DNA of 64,000 nt, taken from NCBI RefSeq assembly GCF_014898815.1, contig NW_026515506.1:496001-560000 (forward strand), written 5' to 3'. The DNA comes from Panonychus citri. Its lineage: Eukaryota > Arthropoda > Arachnida > Trombidiformes > Tetranychidae. The position numbers and the translations under genes are program-made. Each line of letters begins with the position of its first letter. Position 1 is the first letter of the stretch. The notes under the pieces were generated by a model, which did no database searches, was not told the DNA's origin, and worked only from the letters and a program-made list of their open reading frames with translations. Below are positions 30,985 through 43,090 of the stretch, piece by piece.

Positions 30985-31263
30985 TTACTCATCTGATCTT
31001 TTAACGTTGAACAAAGTGTAACCGCACTGACATCCACCGATTGACCCTGCGAAACCTGTTCGGCGGCAGAAAAGATCACAATCCAATCGACGCTCAGGGA
31101 AAGCAGATCGTTTCCTTAACGGAGGGACAACTTTTTCATGGATATTGGATGAAGAATTTATCTTTTCCAGATGAACATATTGTTGGTTCAATAAAAAGAT
31201 CAGACAAACAATCGTGATCATGTTGAACTGAACGGAAAACGAAGATGATATTTTGGATAACAT
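30985..31263 (-). CDS. neuropeptide-like secreted precursor with C-x3-C-x11-C-x-C core (possibly first exon)
   Basis: The frame begins at ATG 31263 or, more likely, ATG 31221, after which MITIVCLIFLLNQQ is a signal peptide. A basic site PPLRKRS precedes the core; LDCDLFC, RRTGFAGSIGG and CQCGYTLFNVKRS form a peptide with four cysteines (spacing 3, 11, 1), ended by another dibasic KR. The two flanking dibasic sites imply release by prohormone convertase and two disulfides. The frame stops at TAA 30985-30987, but that stop overlaps an excellent splice donor (GATGA|GTAAGT, exon end 30989), so the coding part may continue in another exon. An antimicrobial or toxin-like peptide is an alternative. 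No family name is claimed. Confidence 0.6.
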   Translation of the reverse strand: MLSKISSSFSVQFNMITIVCLIFLLNQQYVHLEKINSSSNIHEKVVPPLRKRSAFPERRLDCDLFCRRTGFAGSIGGCQCGYTLFNVKRSDE

Positions 31264-32069
31264 ATTAATCTGATTTAATAGATGATAATAACGATAGATT
31301 TATGATTGTTTGTTGTGGTTAATTTTCATAGATCTAGTCAAAAAATTTGACAAAACTTTTGATGGTTCGATGAAGTTATCGAAATAATTTATTCTTTATT
31401 CAGGTTTTTCTGGATGATTCTCATTCCAAAGCAACTATTGGTCAGCGGAGTAAATTGTTGATCATTTGCTACTCATTCCAATGATAATCGACAAAAGGTC
31501 AAGTTAAAGATATTGAAGATGATTGGAAACTGAATAAATTATCAATCAGGGGAAGGGATTGAAATAGAATAAAAAGAATTCAATGTTTTAATAGATTATC
31601 TATAGATGAAAATGATCAATCGAATGGAGACAATTTCTTTAGTTCGATTGTGAACTTTTCTTTTACTTTTGAGAGGACAAAGAATTACAATAAGATGTCG
31701 ATAATTTTGTACCTGTTCTGATTCGAACTGAATGTTGACTTGATGATCGACGCAAAAAGAATTTTCTTTTTTTTCTTTTGTTCTTTTGTTCAATTTCACT
31801 GTATTTCTTTTTCTCCCTTTAGAAAATTCAATCAGCTACTAATAGTGAGCTTCGTACTCTCCCATTTAATATCATGATGATAATGATGATAGAAGATAAT
31901 AAACTTTATGAATTATCTATTAGATAATATGTTACATTTTTTATCTGTTTCTCTTTTTTAGCTTTTCTTTTCCGTTCTTTACAATTCGATATGACGATTC
32001 TGTCAACAAACAAATAACGATTGATGAGTATTTCTGATTACCTGCTGAGGAAGTTACGTTTTTCTTTAT

Positions 32070-32129
<60 letters not shown>

Positions 32130-34828
32130 CTATCTCTCTCTGTTATAATATATTTTATTTCCATATTGAAATGAGAAATTGTGGGAGTGAAAAGTTCTGA
32201 GTTCGTACGATCTTCAAGCTATTTCTCATAATCCGCATGAGTTTGACATTCGACTCAATTTTCATTTCGAATCTTTGTTTTCATCAGCTGCGTTTACCCC
32301 ACCTTTTATCATCATCATCATTGTATCATCTAAGACAGTCCTCATCTCTTTCTTTATCATCTACATACTGAAAACAACCTCAATCTTCATCAACTTTTCG
32401 TTAGCCAATGAAAATTTAATGTTTAAGAAAACGAAGCAAAAAAAAAGTCTAATAGTTAATCTGATTAGTTGATAAAAATTTACTTGAAATCAGGAAAACT
32501 GATGAAATGTTAGATTTAATGAAATGAAACTAAAGGAGAAATCATTTTGATTCTTGTGTTCATGATTCTCAAGTCAAAAGTAATCATGAAAATCATTAAA
32601 TAAGTTCTGAATAATTTGTTCATGTAAAAAGTAAAGGAAACTTTCAATTGTTCAACATGTTCACCTTAATCTCAAGTCACATATAAGATTTAATCTTCTT
32701 TCATCAATGTTTCAACCGATTATCCAATAAGATTCAAGTAATAAAAGATTCTCCCTCTCCCCTGATTGTATTCTTGAAGATCATTGAAACCGGATGAAGT
32801 AGTTTACAATTGTAACTGTAATTAAAGCCTGAAGACTTGTGTTCCCGTTATTTCAACAACAATAACAACTTCCTTTTTGATATTAGGATATCATGAACTT
32901 CATGGATGGAAAGGGAAAAAGTTCAGCTAAAGATATTACACTTTTCCATCTTAGCTACAGATTAATATTTCTCAGTCATGATAACCTTTTACACCTAATA
33001 CGATGTTAATATGAAGGATGAAAATGTCATGAATGTGATCAGAAATCAGAATGAGCTGAAATGAAATGTTACAATTTAGTTGATGGAGGCAGCTTGACAA
33101 TTCAACTGTTGATTAGAAATGAAAATTTAATTAGTTGATGAATGAATATTAATACAATTGTATCAACCTATAAATTTCAATTTCATGAAACTTTCATCAT
33201 CTCTCATTTCCAGCATGAGATAGAGCAGTTGAGAAAGGGAATAAGAATTATGATAAGTTCCAAGAGATGGAGAGAAAAAAAATCAATCAAAGCAAATTTT
33301 TACCTTCAATCGATTGAAATTTTATACTTTTCTTTATCATCTCTTGTATTGATTAAAGTTATCAAAAGTTATAAAATATCAGTTGAAACTAAAACATTTT
33401 CTCACTTGATTGTTACAACAGATTAACTTATCAATATTAAACACAATTGATATTGTCAACTAATCGACCGATTTCAAACCATTTAATAGGTAAAACTCCT
33501 CCGGGCATTCAGGACGAAAATAATAGGAGAAAAGTGGAAATATCGAATATAAGATGAGAAAAATGAAAACTATTCTTGTAACTTTGTTCCATTTCGAACA
33601 TTTTATTTGCTCTTTCAAAAACAAATTCTCAATATGAACCGATAATCCATCGATTAACATATGGACCATCATGATAATCAACAAATTGCGAGTTCAATTA
33701 ACGAGTTGATCAAGAATAAAATCGGTTGGTCAGGTATCGCCTTCTATCGGTGGCTGAGGTAAAAGAGAAAAAGATCAACTGAGAATCGGCTTGGTTTCTT
33801 TTCGCCACTAAGCCGAATTTCGATTCTATTCCAATGCCTCTGTCGGTGAGATGGAAAACTAAGTGTTGTTGAGGTGGTGAATTTATGTTGGCCTCTTTTT
33901 CATGTTTCTTTAATTAAAACAACTTAATTTTACCTCCAATTTTGTTTCCTTTTTTTCTACTAGTTAATTGTTTTCTTCTTTATTTGTTTTCAATTGTTTA
34001 CTAATTTGGTAATTTAAAAGTGTCACTGGAAAATAAGGCAGAAAACTGACAGTAAATGATTTATCAAATCTTTTTAACCTTCACATTGAAGTGATGTTTT
34101 CTATGCTTCTTCATCTATCATTTTAATTTTTTGTTTCTCTTTTTTTTTCAATTTCTCTTTAAAATCTCTGTCTCTCTCTCCTTTGCTAATTTTTTACTCT
34201 TTTCTATTTACAATTTTCTCTGTGTTTATGTGTATGTTCCCCAGTGTTTTCTACGGTTTCAATTAATATATTAACCAATTGAATACAATAATTCTATCGT
34301 AATCATCATCTCTCTTCTCTTTTTTTTTCTCTTCTTCTTCTGGTGTTTTTACATGTAACCTCCTTGTTGTTATTGTTCTTTTCTTTTCTTTTTCTTCACC
34401 TTCTTCATCTTCATCTTGTTGAATAATTTATTCTTTAAATTCTCTAGAGAACAAATCAATTATCAGTATTCTACCAAAATCTACTGATATTAATTCTCGT
34501 GATTTCAAGTAATCAACATTCTCGTCAATAATCAATTTCCAGTTTTCTTTTTCTCAACCCTTTACCTTTGAACCTTAATTTATCTATTTTCTTGTTCATC
34601 ATCTTTTTTTTCTTCTTCATCATCATCATAAATTTTCCTGTTTTCTTTTCTTCATCTTCAGGAGTTAATCAAACATTCTAAGTGATCCAATTTATCCAGC
34701 ATATTAAGAGAGATAGAGAAAGAGAGGAAAAAAAAGGAAACGATTACGTTTTAATGGTGAATTCCGTTTATAGTATGGTCAAAGTCTCAACCTTTTTTTC
34801 AATAGCTGATGATTAGATTGATTTGATT
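31264..34828. other. gene-free stretch with a (CT)n microsatellite
   Basis: No supported gene apart from the neuropeptide-like precursor at its left edge and RIC1 at the right. It holds (CT)n at 32072-32117, repeat B copy 2 at 33466-33850, and pyrimidine-rich DNA before RIC1. ORFs here are short and featureless. Confidence 0.6.
33466..33850 (+). repeat. dispersed repeat B, copy 2 (uninterrupted)
   Basis: Matches 23905-24136 plus 24423-24560 in order, without the repeat-A insertion, so it represents the pre-insertion form. An antisense ORF at 33460-33684 translates the repeat only. Confidence 0.75.
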
Positions 34829-35678
34829 ATGTATTATCCCGTTGGCTGGCCAAAAAATATCGCCCTTGATTTTAAACGACGTTACCTTAAAGATGGATTA
34901 TCTGAAGATATACCTAAAGATCATATTCTGGAAATATCTTCAAATAATGAAAGAAATTTAATCCTCATTCTTACCAATACAAGTCTTAGGGTTTGGTTTT
35001 GTAAGGTAAGTTGAAAATTGTTTGTTTTTTATTTTAAATTGACGTTTGATTATCATTCTTTTTACTTGATTGTCTAGTTTCATAATGATTAACTGATTAT
35101 TACTGGTTCTCTTTTTCTCCTGTCAAGTGGTTTTCCTTATTCATTTTATATGTTTTGTTTTGTATGTTCACTAATCTTTTTCTTTCTCAATCTCTTTTCA
35201 TTTCCTTCTGGTTTAAAAACCCAACAGCCTTCAGTTGAGATTGTTTTCCATACTCGTAATGACAATTCAATCAACACTTTTGGTTATAATTTAAGTGCCG
35301 ATTGGAGACCAGATTCGAGTACAATTGTGGTACAAACAACCGAAGATTATCTTCTCTTTTACAAGTGTGGCCTCAAAGATCCAAATGAAGAGCTATTTCG
35401 TCAAGAAGATTCCAGTGTTAATGGTTTCCGACGAGAATCAGCTGAACTATTTATCCAAGAAAAGATTCCCTCGTTATTCTTGGTATTCACAATATCCATC
35501 AAAATACATCCCGGTATTTCTAGGTTAGCATCTGATAATCCGATGATAATCAACACAAATCAAACCCAACTTATTGGATTAGTCTCATCATTAATCCTTC
35601 TCACAATTCTCTTCCCACTCTCATATATTCTTTCTCTTTAATTTCATTTTCCATGATACTCTCAACCAAACCAAAATC

Positions 35679-35738
<60 letters not shown>

Positions 35739-35982
35739 TTTATTCTTGAATAACTTTTTTTTTGTTTCTCACTCTCTCTCACTTGGCTTTTCCTTTTCCG
35801 AAACTTCATCCAACTAGCAGTACCTACACTCAACTAATCCTTCAAATGTTTTGAAACATGAAACGTTGTTCCGCATTGCTGAGTCAGTGATGCTCCGTTA
35901 AACAACACCTAGTCATCTGTAAAGCACTAAGATTGTTTTTCTTCATGTTTTTCCTTTATCATCTTTCTGTGAGCGAGATAGT

Positions 35983-36019
<37 letters not shown>

Positions 36020-39000
36020 TTCCTTCAGACCCTTAACCAGAACAAACCTTTTCCCTTCCAAATTAATGAAATCGAATCATCTCTTCAGTAATCAATTTTT
36101 CTGCTTCTATTTTTTAATTTTCTGTTTTTTTCCTTCTCCTTCTGACTTTTGTTTTACACTAACAATGTTTAATCAATTTTCTTTCATTGTTTCTCTTTCT
36201 CTGACACTAATAGAATCATGTCCGCCGAGGAAGAGGTTATCGTTTGTACAAAAACATCGGAAGTTTTTGGTGTCAACTGGGACGGTTCAATGGATTATGA
36301 TTTTAATTTTAAAATTAGTGATATCCTGCCATTTGTAACAACCGAAACAGATCATACAATTGGTGATATTAAATATTCCTCCATGATTGGTGGCTTCTCA
36401 ATAGTATTTACCAATGGTCATGGTGGATTTTTACCTCTAATGGCTCAAGCTGAATCAGAACAAGATCTATCCGCTGAACCTAAATATCGACCTTCACGTC
36501 TTCGTTTTGTACCTGATGTAGATAATTTTGTTTGTACAGCTATAAACCATAAATATCAATTATTAGCTTTTGGACTTCGAAACTCTGAAGGTCTTCTTTG
36601 TTGCATCGATGAAGTTAATGCATCTGTTATCATAAGCCATCGACTTATACTTTCACCAAGTTCCTTTCCCAATGCATCATCAACTGCCGGTCCAATGAAT
36701 TGTGTCCAATGGTCACCTGATTCTAATGTTATTGCTACTTCATGGGAACGGGGAGGTTTTGCTCTTTGGAGTGTTTTCGGTGCTCTTTTAGCTTGTTCAT
36801 TATCTTGGGATTATGGGATTGTTGATAATTGCCGATCAAATTTCAGTGCTTTCTCCCATCTTGCATGGGGCAGAGAGGGTTACCAACTATGGATGGCGGT
36901 TAAAAAGTCAACCAGTGACTTTTTTGATTCAGTTCATCAACTTACCCTTGCTAAAAGTGTCCTAGCTTGTAATCCATCCGTAATGGGATCACCAGGTGAA
37001 GATGTACTACTTATCACTGAAGATCGTATTTATCTTGGCGTTGGTGCTGCATCAGTATCACCTGAGATTCAAAGTAATGGTATTTCAAGTAAAGAAAAGC
37101 ACCGAGCCGGTGGAAAAGGAAACGGAGATAATAATGACCATAATATGGATAATCTTCCTTCAACTAATGCAGATTCTGATGTTTCCTGGGAACGTCAACC
37201 TCTTGAAATTGGTAACTATCAATGGATCATCATTCAAATGCCCAGTTCATATTTAGCAAATAATTGGCCTATTCGATTAGCAGCAATAGATAGTAAAGGT
37301 AATTCAATTGCCGTTGCGGGTTCAAGGGGTTTCGCTCATTACAGTCTTGTCACTCGAAAGTGGAAATTGTTTGGTAATGAAACCCAAGAGAAAGACTTTG
37401 AAGTGAGAGGAGGTTTACTTTGGTGGAATGATCATATTATCATGTCTTGTTACAATTTGGAAGATGGAAATTATGAGATTCGAGCTTATCCACAGAAGAT
37501 GAAATTGGATAATCAATTTTTAAAATTAATCAAAGTGCCAGCAGAAGTACATCTAATGTCAATATTAGATAATCTAATGCTTACTTTACTTTTAGATGGG
37601 TCAATTCATTTGTTCAATTTTGATATTGCTCATGTCAATTCATCGTTAATCCAATCTCAAAATTATAATCATGGAACAAATTTATCTCGAATACGTTTCG
37701 TTAATGAAATAATTATCGATACATTAAATGTTCCACCACAATGTTTTACCTCAATCGTATTGTCCACCATTCACAATGAGCCCTTAATTAAATCAGCTGA
37801 TCCATCGATTTTATTAAATATCTGTGGACGTTTGTTTCTATTGGAAAAGAAAAAAGGTTCAACTGCAAGTGGTGTCGGCGGTGATAATAGTTTAAATGGC
37901 GGTTCAAGTGATAACCATAACTCAGAATCTAATTCAATCTCTGGTAGTGTCAATAATATGTTACCCAATGGTCAAGGTTCAATATCTTCAAATTATATTA
38001 GTTATAATAATAATAGTTACACTGATAATCCAAATGGTATTGATCATGGAAACGAGGAAACAACTGATGGATCACCTTTAACTTACAGAATTGTTTCCAA
38101 ACTTGCCTCTGGAGTTGAAAACATTTGGATCTCACGACCAGCTAATTTAATTTGTTCACCAGCTCAACAATCAACTAACGTGATAACCCAAAGTATAAGT
38201 TCTAGCAGCAGTAGATTAAGTCAGAGTAATAGTAGTCTTAATTCAAGTGCAAGCAGTAAAAGTGAAACTCATGAATCATCTCGATTCTCGTCCAACATTT
38301 CCAGTTCTAGTTCTGCTTCGATGATCAATGATCGTCCACATTTGACCAATGCCCTTTGGCTATCATGTGGCTCCAATGGTATGGGAGTTTGGCTTCCACT
38401 TTTACCTTCAGCGGATGAGAAAACTTTCCCAGCATCAAGAGCTCATAATTTCATGTCCAAACGCATAATGTTACCAATAAACACTCACATTTATCCTTTA
38501 GGTGAGTATTAAATGAATGAATGAATTGTGTCGATTAGATAAGCGATTTGATCAATACAATTTCAACAAACCTTATTTAGGCCTTTTAGTTTATATTACA
38601 CTGATTTTTTCCCCAAATGGTTAACCTTATTGTTTTCTCTCTTTCTCTCAGCTGTTTTATTTAGAGATGCTGTTGTCCTTGGTGCTGAGAACGATACCAT
38701 TTTCGTTGGACGAAGTTGCCCAATTAACCTTCCCTTCTGTGTTATATCCCGAACAAGCCAAGTTTATATTCATCATATACTACGAGGTCTTCTCAGACAA
38801 AAGTAAATTACCAATTTAGTATTTGTTAATTTTGTTTCTTTTGTTTTGATTCTGCAACAATTGATTTGATAAACTTTTATTTTTTTTTCTTATTCTTTTC
38901 AGTCTCGGAATCCAAGCCTGGGAAATTGCCAATTCTTGCTCAAATCTTCCATATTTTCCCCATTCCCTTGAGTTACTTTTACACGAGGTTCTTGAAGAGG

Positions 39001-39359
39001 AGGCAACATCATCCAAACCCATTCCTGATGCACTATTACCTCGAGTTATTGACTTTATCCGTGAATTTCCATTCTTTTTGGAAACTGTTGTTCATTGTGC
39101 TCGAAAGACTGAATTAGCTCTTTGGCCTCATCTTTTCACCGTTTTTGGTAATCCTAAAGATCTATTTCAAAAATGTTTAGATGAAGATCGCTTGGAAACT
39201 GCTGCTTCTTTTATCATAATTTTACAAAATTTGGAAAAATCATCAGTCTGTCGTCAATATGCGACCAAATTATTGGAAAATGTCAAAAATAATCATCGCT
39301 GGTCTTTAGCTAAAGATTTGGTTCGTTTTCTTGCCGCCATCGATTCATCTGACACCTGA
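34829..39359 (+). CDS. RIC1: RIC1, subunit of the Rab6A GEF complex
   Basis: Five exons: 34829-35005, 35228-35523, 36214-38501, 38652-38802 and 38903-39359. All junctions are GT-AG and the phases agree (0, 2, 1, 2). The product is about 1,122 residues. With RGP1 it should activate Rab6 at the Golgi for retrograde traffic. The N-terminus MYYPVGWPKN is the family start, followed by beta-propeller sequence (SADWRPDSSTIVVQT, MNCVQWSPDSNVIATSW, GGFALWSVFGALLAC). A Ser/Asn-rich low-complexity insert lies near 37860-38330. Exons 4-5 carry the RIC1 domain (LPFCVISRTSQVYIHHILRG, LLHEVLEEEATS, ETVVHCARKTELALW, GNPKDLFQKCL). Vertebrate RIC1 is about 1,400 aa, so the C-terminal tail is shorter here. The true start is the ATG at 34829. 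The gene looks intact. Confidence 0.92.
35682..35735 (+). repeat. (CT)n microsatellite in RIC1 intron 2
   Basis: About 27 CT units. A (GA)n tract (35982-36016) lies 250 bp downstream in the same intron, so the transcript could fold on itself there. Confidence 0.95.
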
Positions 39360-39751
39360 TTAATTCAATTCTCAATTGAACTACTTATTTGACAGTTAAT
39401 TGTTTTTTTACAAAATGTCAGATAAAACAGTGGGAGTTAATTGTGATGATCAGTTAATTGTTGAATAGCTTTTTCTATTTCTATTTAAATGAAACTGTTA
39501 CTTTACTAATTTCTTCAGTCGATTGTGTTAACTTTAACTGTCAACAAGTAAAGTTAATCAACTATCAGTTTCTTGTATAATCATGTTTCAATAACAATTA
39601 TTAAACTATTTCTAATTGTTTCCATTATAATCACTCAATCAAATCAATCCTCATCAAGTATGTTACAATAATAACAATAGTCGTAGTATCACATAATAAT
39701 AATGAATCAACAATTAACTAATTATATTTACATTTTTCCATTAATTGTCAG

Positions 39752-40690
39752 AATCTTTGAAATTAAAACCTCGTATTTACAAAGGTACAGCAGCAAAAGA
39801 AAATCAATTCCCATGGATTTCTTATTTAAGGTAAAGTTAATAATCAATGATCATCAAACAATTAAATCATTTTCGATTCAGAGTTTTCCCTCCAGAAGAT
39901 GATTATTTCACCGAGTGTGGTGGTACCCTGATCGATGAGCGTCACTTACTCACAGCGGCTCATTGTCTTTACATTGACGCTGAAACTTTGGCTCAGCCCG
40001 CGGACATTTACTCTCTGTTGAATATAACGGAGGAACCATGGCCCATGAGGAATCCTAATCCAACGGAATTGTATTACATTCATCCAGAATTTAATATCTC
40101 CGCCGACTGGATTATGGCTCATGATTTAGCGATAATCAGATTATCTTCTCCTGTCACAATTGAACCAATTTGTATTCACAAGGGTGACAATTTAACCGAT
40201 AACCAGGAATTGACTGCCGCTGGATTTGGTACGATTGATGGTAGTGATGAAGATGATAATTATTATCTAAATTATGTTAAAGTTAATTACCTTACACGTA
40301 AGTGAAAAGTTAACTTTTTCCATGTGTTAATTGATTCCAATGTTTTTTTATATATGTAAAAAAATATCAATTACAGGGGATGAATGTGAATCGGAGAGAC
40401 AAAGTTTCGTTGATCGACAATTAACTAGTAAAAAAATGGATCCTAATCAAGTTCCCGAATTATTGGAAACTCAGTTTTGTGCAATTAATCAGCAAACTCG
40501 AGGTGATACTTGTCCTGGTGATTCGGGTGGACCTTTGATTTATTCTGATTCCTTAGGCGATTCTCTTGTCGGTCTGGTTACTGGTTCATGGACCAAGTGT
40601 GGTTCCCCTGATGTACCCGGTATCTACACTTGGGTAGCCAAATATTTAGATTGGATTAAATCAAAAGGTGTAAAACCTTGTGAGAAATAA
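39752..40690 (+). CDS. trypsin-like serine protease (5' exon not found)
   Basis: Three exons: 39752-39830, 39882-40297, 40377-40690; GT-AG junctions with consistent phases. The domain starts at RIYKGTAAKENQFPWISY (an activation site with R|I and a KG-T in place of the usual VGG). The triad is present: His in LLTAAHC, Asp in AHDLAIIRL and Ser in CPGDSGGP. The aspartate six residues before the serine (GDTC) predicts cleavage after Lys or Arg. Cysteine pairs are as in trypsins. The acceptor at 39752 implies an upstream exon with the signal peptide, which I could not locate between RIC1 and this point. RIC1 ends only 390 bp upstream on the same strand, so the missing exon must be short. Confidence 0.82.
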
Positions 40691-41511
40691 TAATCTTGAA
40701 AACGGATAAGAGATTAACCGAAATGGAAAATTAATTTTTACAACTATTATTATAACTTTTATATATAACATAAAAGGTTAATTAAATAGATTGAGAATAA
40801 AGAGAATCATTTTTAATTGTGTTTTTCTTAATGAGATTATTTTTTCTCTTATTTGGTATTGAGAGTTTAGCAAAAATATTAATTTCATTTCATTGATTGT
40901 TAATCTTTTCTTTTTCGGGGGTTTTTTGTTTTTCTCTTCAACCTTTTTCATCTACGATTGTATTGATAAAATATTAGTATTATTCCCAAAATAATTAGCG
41001 TTAATTGCTTCTCATGTGATTGAAAGTGTTTCGGTTCTCCTTCTGTTTACATGTTGACGTATTATCTTCTGAATGAGGTTCGTGTTAAAAGAAACAGGTA
41101 ACGTTCACATGTAACCATCCAAACGGTGAGGATTCAATCAATCAGATTGATGAATCTTTGAGTTAAACGAATCAATGAATTATTGAGTTCCAATTGTTTT
41201 CAATAGTAAATGTAAAAAAAAATGTCTCCACCATTCCAGCTGGTTTGAAGATTGATACTTGTCACCTTTTACATGAAGAGAGTTGATAAAAACCATGATG
41301 ATTGTTGGTGTTTGCTGAATAATTTAAATCAATTGTATATATATAAATAAAAACACGACAAGAGTACAATATGTACCATAATTATGATGAGGATGAAGAT
41401 GAGAATGAGGATGATCAAGGAATATCAAGTTTTTCTCATGAATTGTGTTTCCTTTTGTTTTGCTTTGTTTTGTTTGTTCCATTGATAATGATTGTTTTAT
41501 TTTTCTTCGCA
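40691..41511. other. intergenic, no gene seen
   Basis: Short gap between the protease and the convergent transporter gene; AT-rich, no features beyond simple repeats. Confidence 0.6.
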
Positions 41512-43090
41512 TCATTGATAAATTGGATTCGCTGTACTTTGACTAACATAAATAATTCCTCCAACAAAATTAATCGCTGCTGCAATAATGAAAACTGGAA
41601 ACCAACGACCATGCGATTGCACAACAAGTTCAGCGGTCAAGGGTCCACACAGAATACCAGGTATGGTGGCCAAAGTATTTGAGATTGCGAAGGTTAATCC
41701 AGCGTGTTTTGGAGCAACTTCAGTGTGATTAGAAAGATGACCCGCCGAGTTACAGGCACAAAGACCCATCGATATGGATACAAATATCACTGCGTATAAT
41801 AAACTATTTACTGTACAAAAACATATCAAGAAAATCCCTGGTCCAAAAAGGCCAACAGCGGTCATGATTCGTCGAACAGAGAGAATAGACCAATTTTTAG
41901 CTATTAACCAATCAGCCAAATGACCTGAAACTGTATAGAAATTATCAAAAGATTGAGTTAATTGTCTTGACATTCGAAAGAAACAAGAAGAGACAAAAAA
42001 AATACTTACAAACTCCGAACAAGGAATTGACTATGTAAGGTACTGCCGTTAAACTGATTGATTCTTTGTTAGCGCCTAAATATCTTGAAAGATAAGTAGG
42101 TAACCATTGCATTATTATGTAATTAGACCAATTCATTGCAAAATGAGCGATATAAATAGCCCATAAGGACCAATGGCAAAGAAATCGAGCCCAGTGAACT
42201 TGTTTGGCTCCAGTTTTTGAATAAACTAAAGGTAATTCATCTTCTTGAGGTAATTTCTCTTCTTTATATACAACCATCCAAACAAAAAGCCAAACAATCC
42301 CAAGGCTACCAAAAAGATAAAATGAAAGCTCCCAATTAAGATGAGGACATATGAGAGCAGCCAAAGTTTGACCAACATGCCCGGCACCTATCAGGTAACC
42401 AAAAGCTGAAGATCTTTCTTGAACCGGCACTGATTGAGCAAAAATAGTAAATATTGTTGGTAAACCTGAAGAGAGAGAGAGAAAGAGAATAAGAGTAAAT
42501 ATTAATATTTAATCATAAGGATAGAAAAAGCAGAGAGAAAATAAATCATCAGTTAATTTATCGAATGTCAATAAATTAAATGAAAGATTTTTGGAAAACA
42601 ATCATATGTTTGGATGAACATAATTACCAACCTAATCCCTCTCCAAGTCCCAAAAGTATTCTACAAGCAATTAAAAGATATAAATGAGGTGTAACTAAAG
42701 GTGTAATGAGTGTGGAAACGGACCAAAGACAAACAGCCCAGGCTAAGACTTTTTTACTTCCATATCTAGTGGCAGCTCGGGCACCGATTAACTAAATAAA
42801 TATCATATAAAGAAAAAGGAAAAGAATTAATAATAAATCAAAGATATTAAAGAGAGAGAGAGATGAAAAAAGCCATTATGATAGAAAGAGATTTCTTGTT
42901 CAACTTTAACACTCACCTGACTAGTTATATAACCGAATGCAAATGAACTGAGAATCCAACCTTGCCAGTAAAGACTCCATTTGTATTGATCTGTCATCTG
43001 AATTATGGCAATCGGCATGATTATCCGATCAGCTGAGTTAATCAAATTTCCAATTGAACATAAACCCACAGTTCCCCATCTTTTTGCCAT
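41512..43090 (-). CDS. SLC17/PHT4-type organic anion or phosphate transporter (MFS)
   Basis: Four exons on the minus strand: 43090-42917, 42791-42632, 42465-42010 and 41930-41512; all GT-AG and phases agree. The product is about 402 aa with the usual hydrophobic segments of the major facilitator superfamily. Motifs include the RWGTVGLCSIGNLINSADR start, QGWILSSFAFGYITSQ, ATRYGSKKVLAWAV and the RILLGLGEG block, and a C-terminal half with PYIVNSLFG and SGHLADWLI. These match the SLC17 (type I phosphate, vesicular glutamate or nucleotide, sialin) and plant PHT4 group, which co-transport anions with Na+ or H+. The exact substrate cannot be read from sequence. The GY and WAV motifs resemble the PHT4/SLC17A9 branch most. 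ATG at 43090 is clean. Confidence 0.85.

Noticed and set aside
35621..35833. Arg/Glu-rich ORF on the minus strand
   Set aside because: It only translates the (CT)n tract of a RIC1 intron.
13996..36016. Regularly spaced repeats as a CRISPR array
   Set aside because: They are eukaryotic (GA)n/(CT)n and ATC microsatellites with no spacers.
41371..41682. Plus-strand ORF over the 3' end of the transporter gene
   Set aside because: It is antisense to conserved MFS codons and starts in low-complexity sequence.
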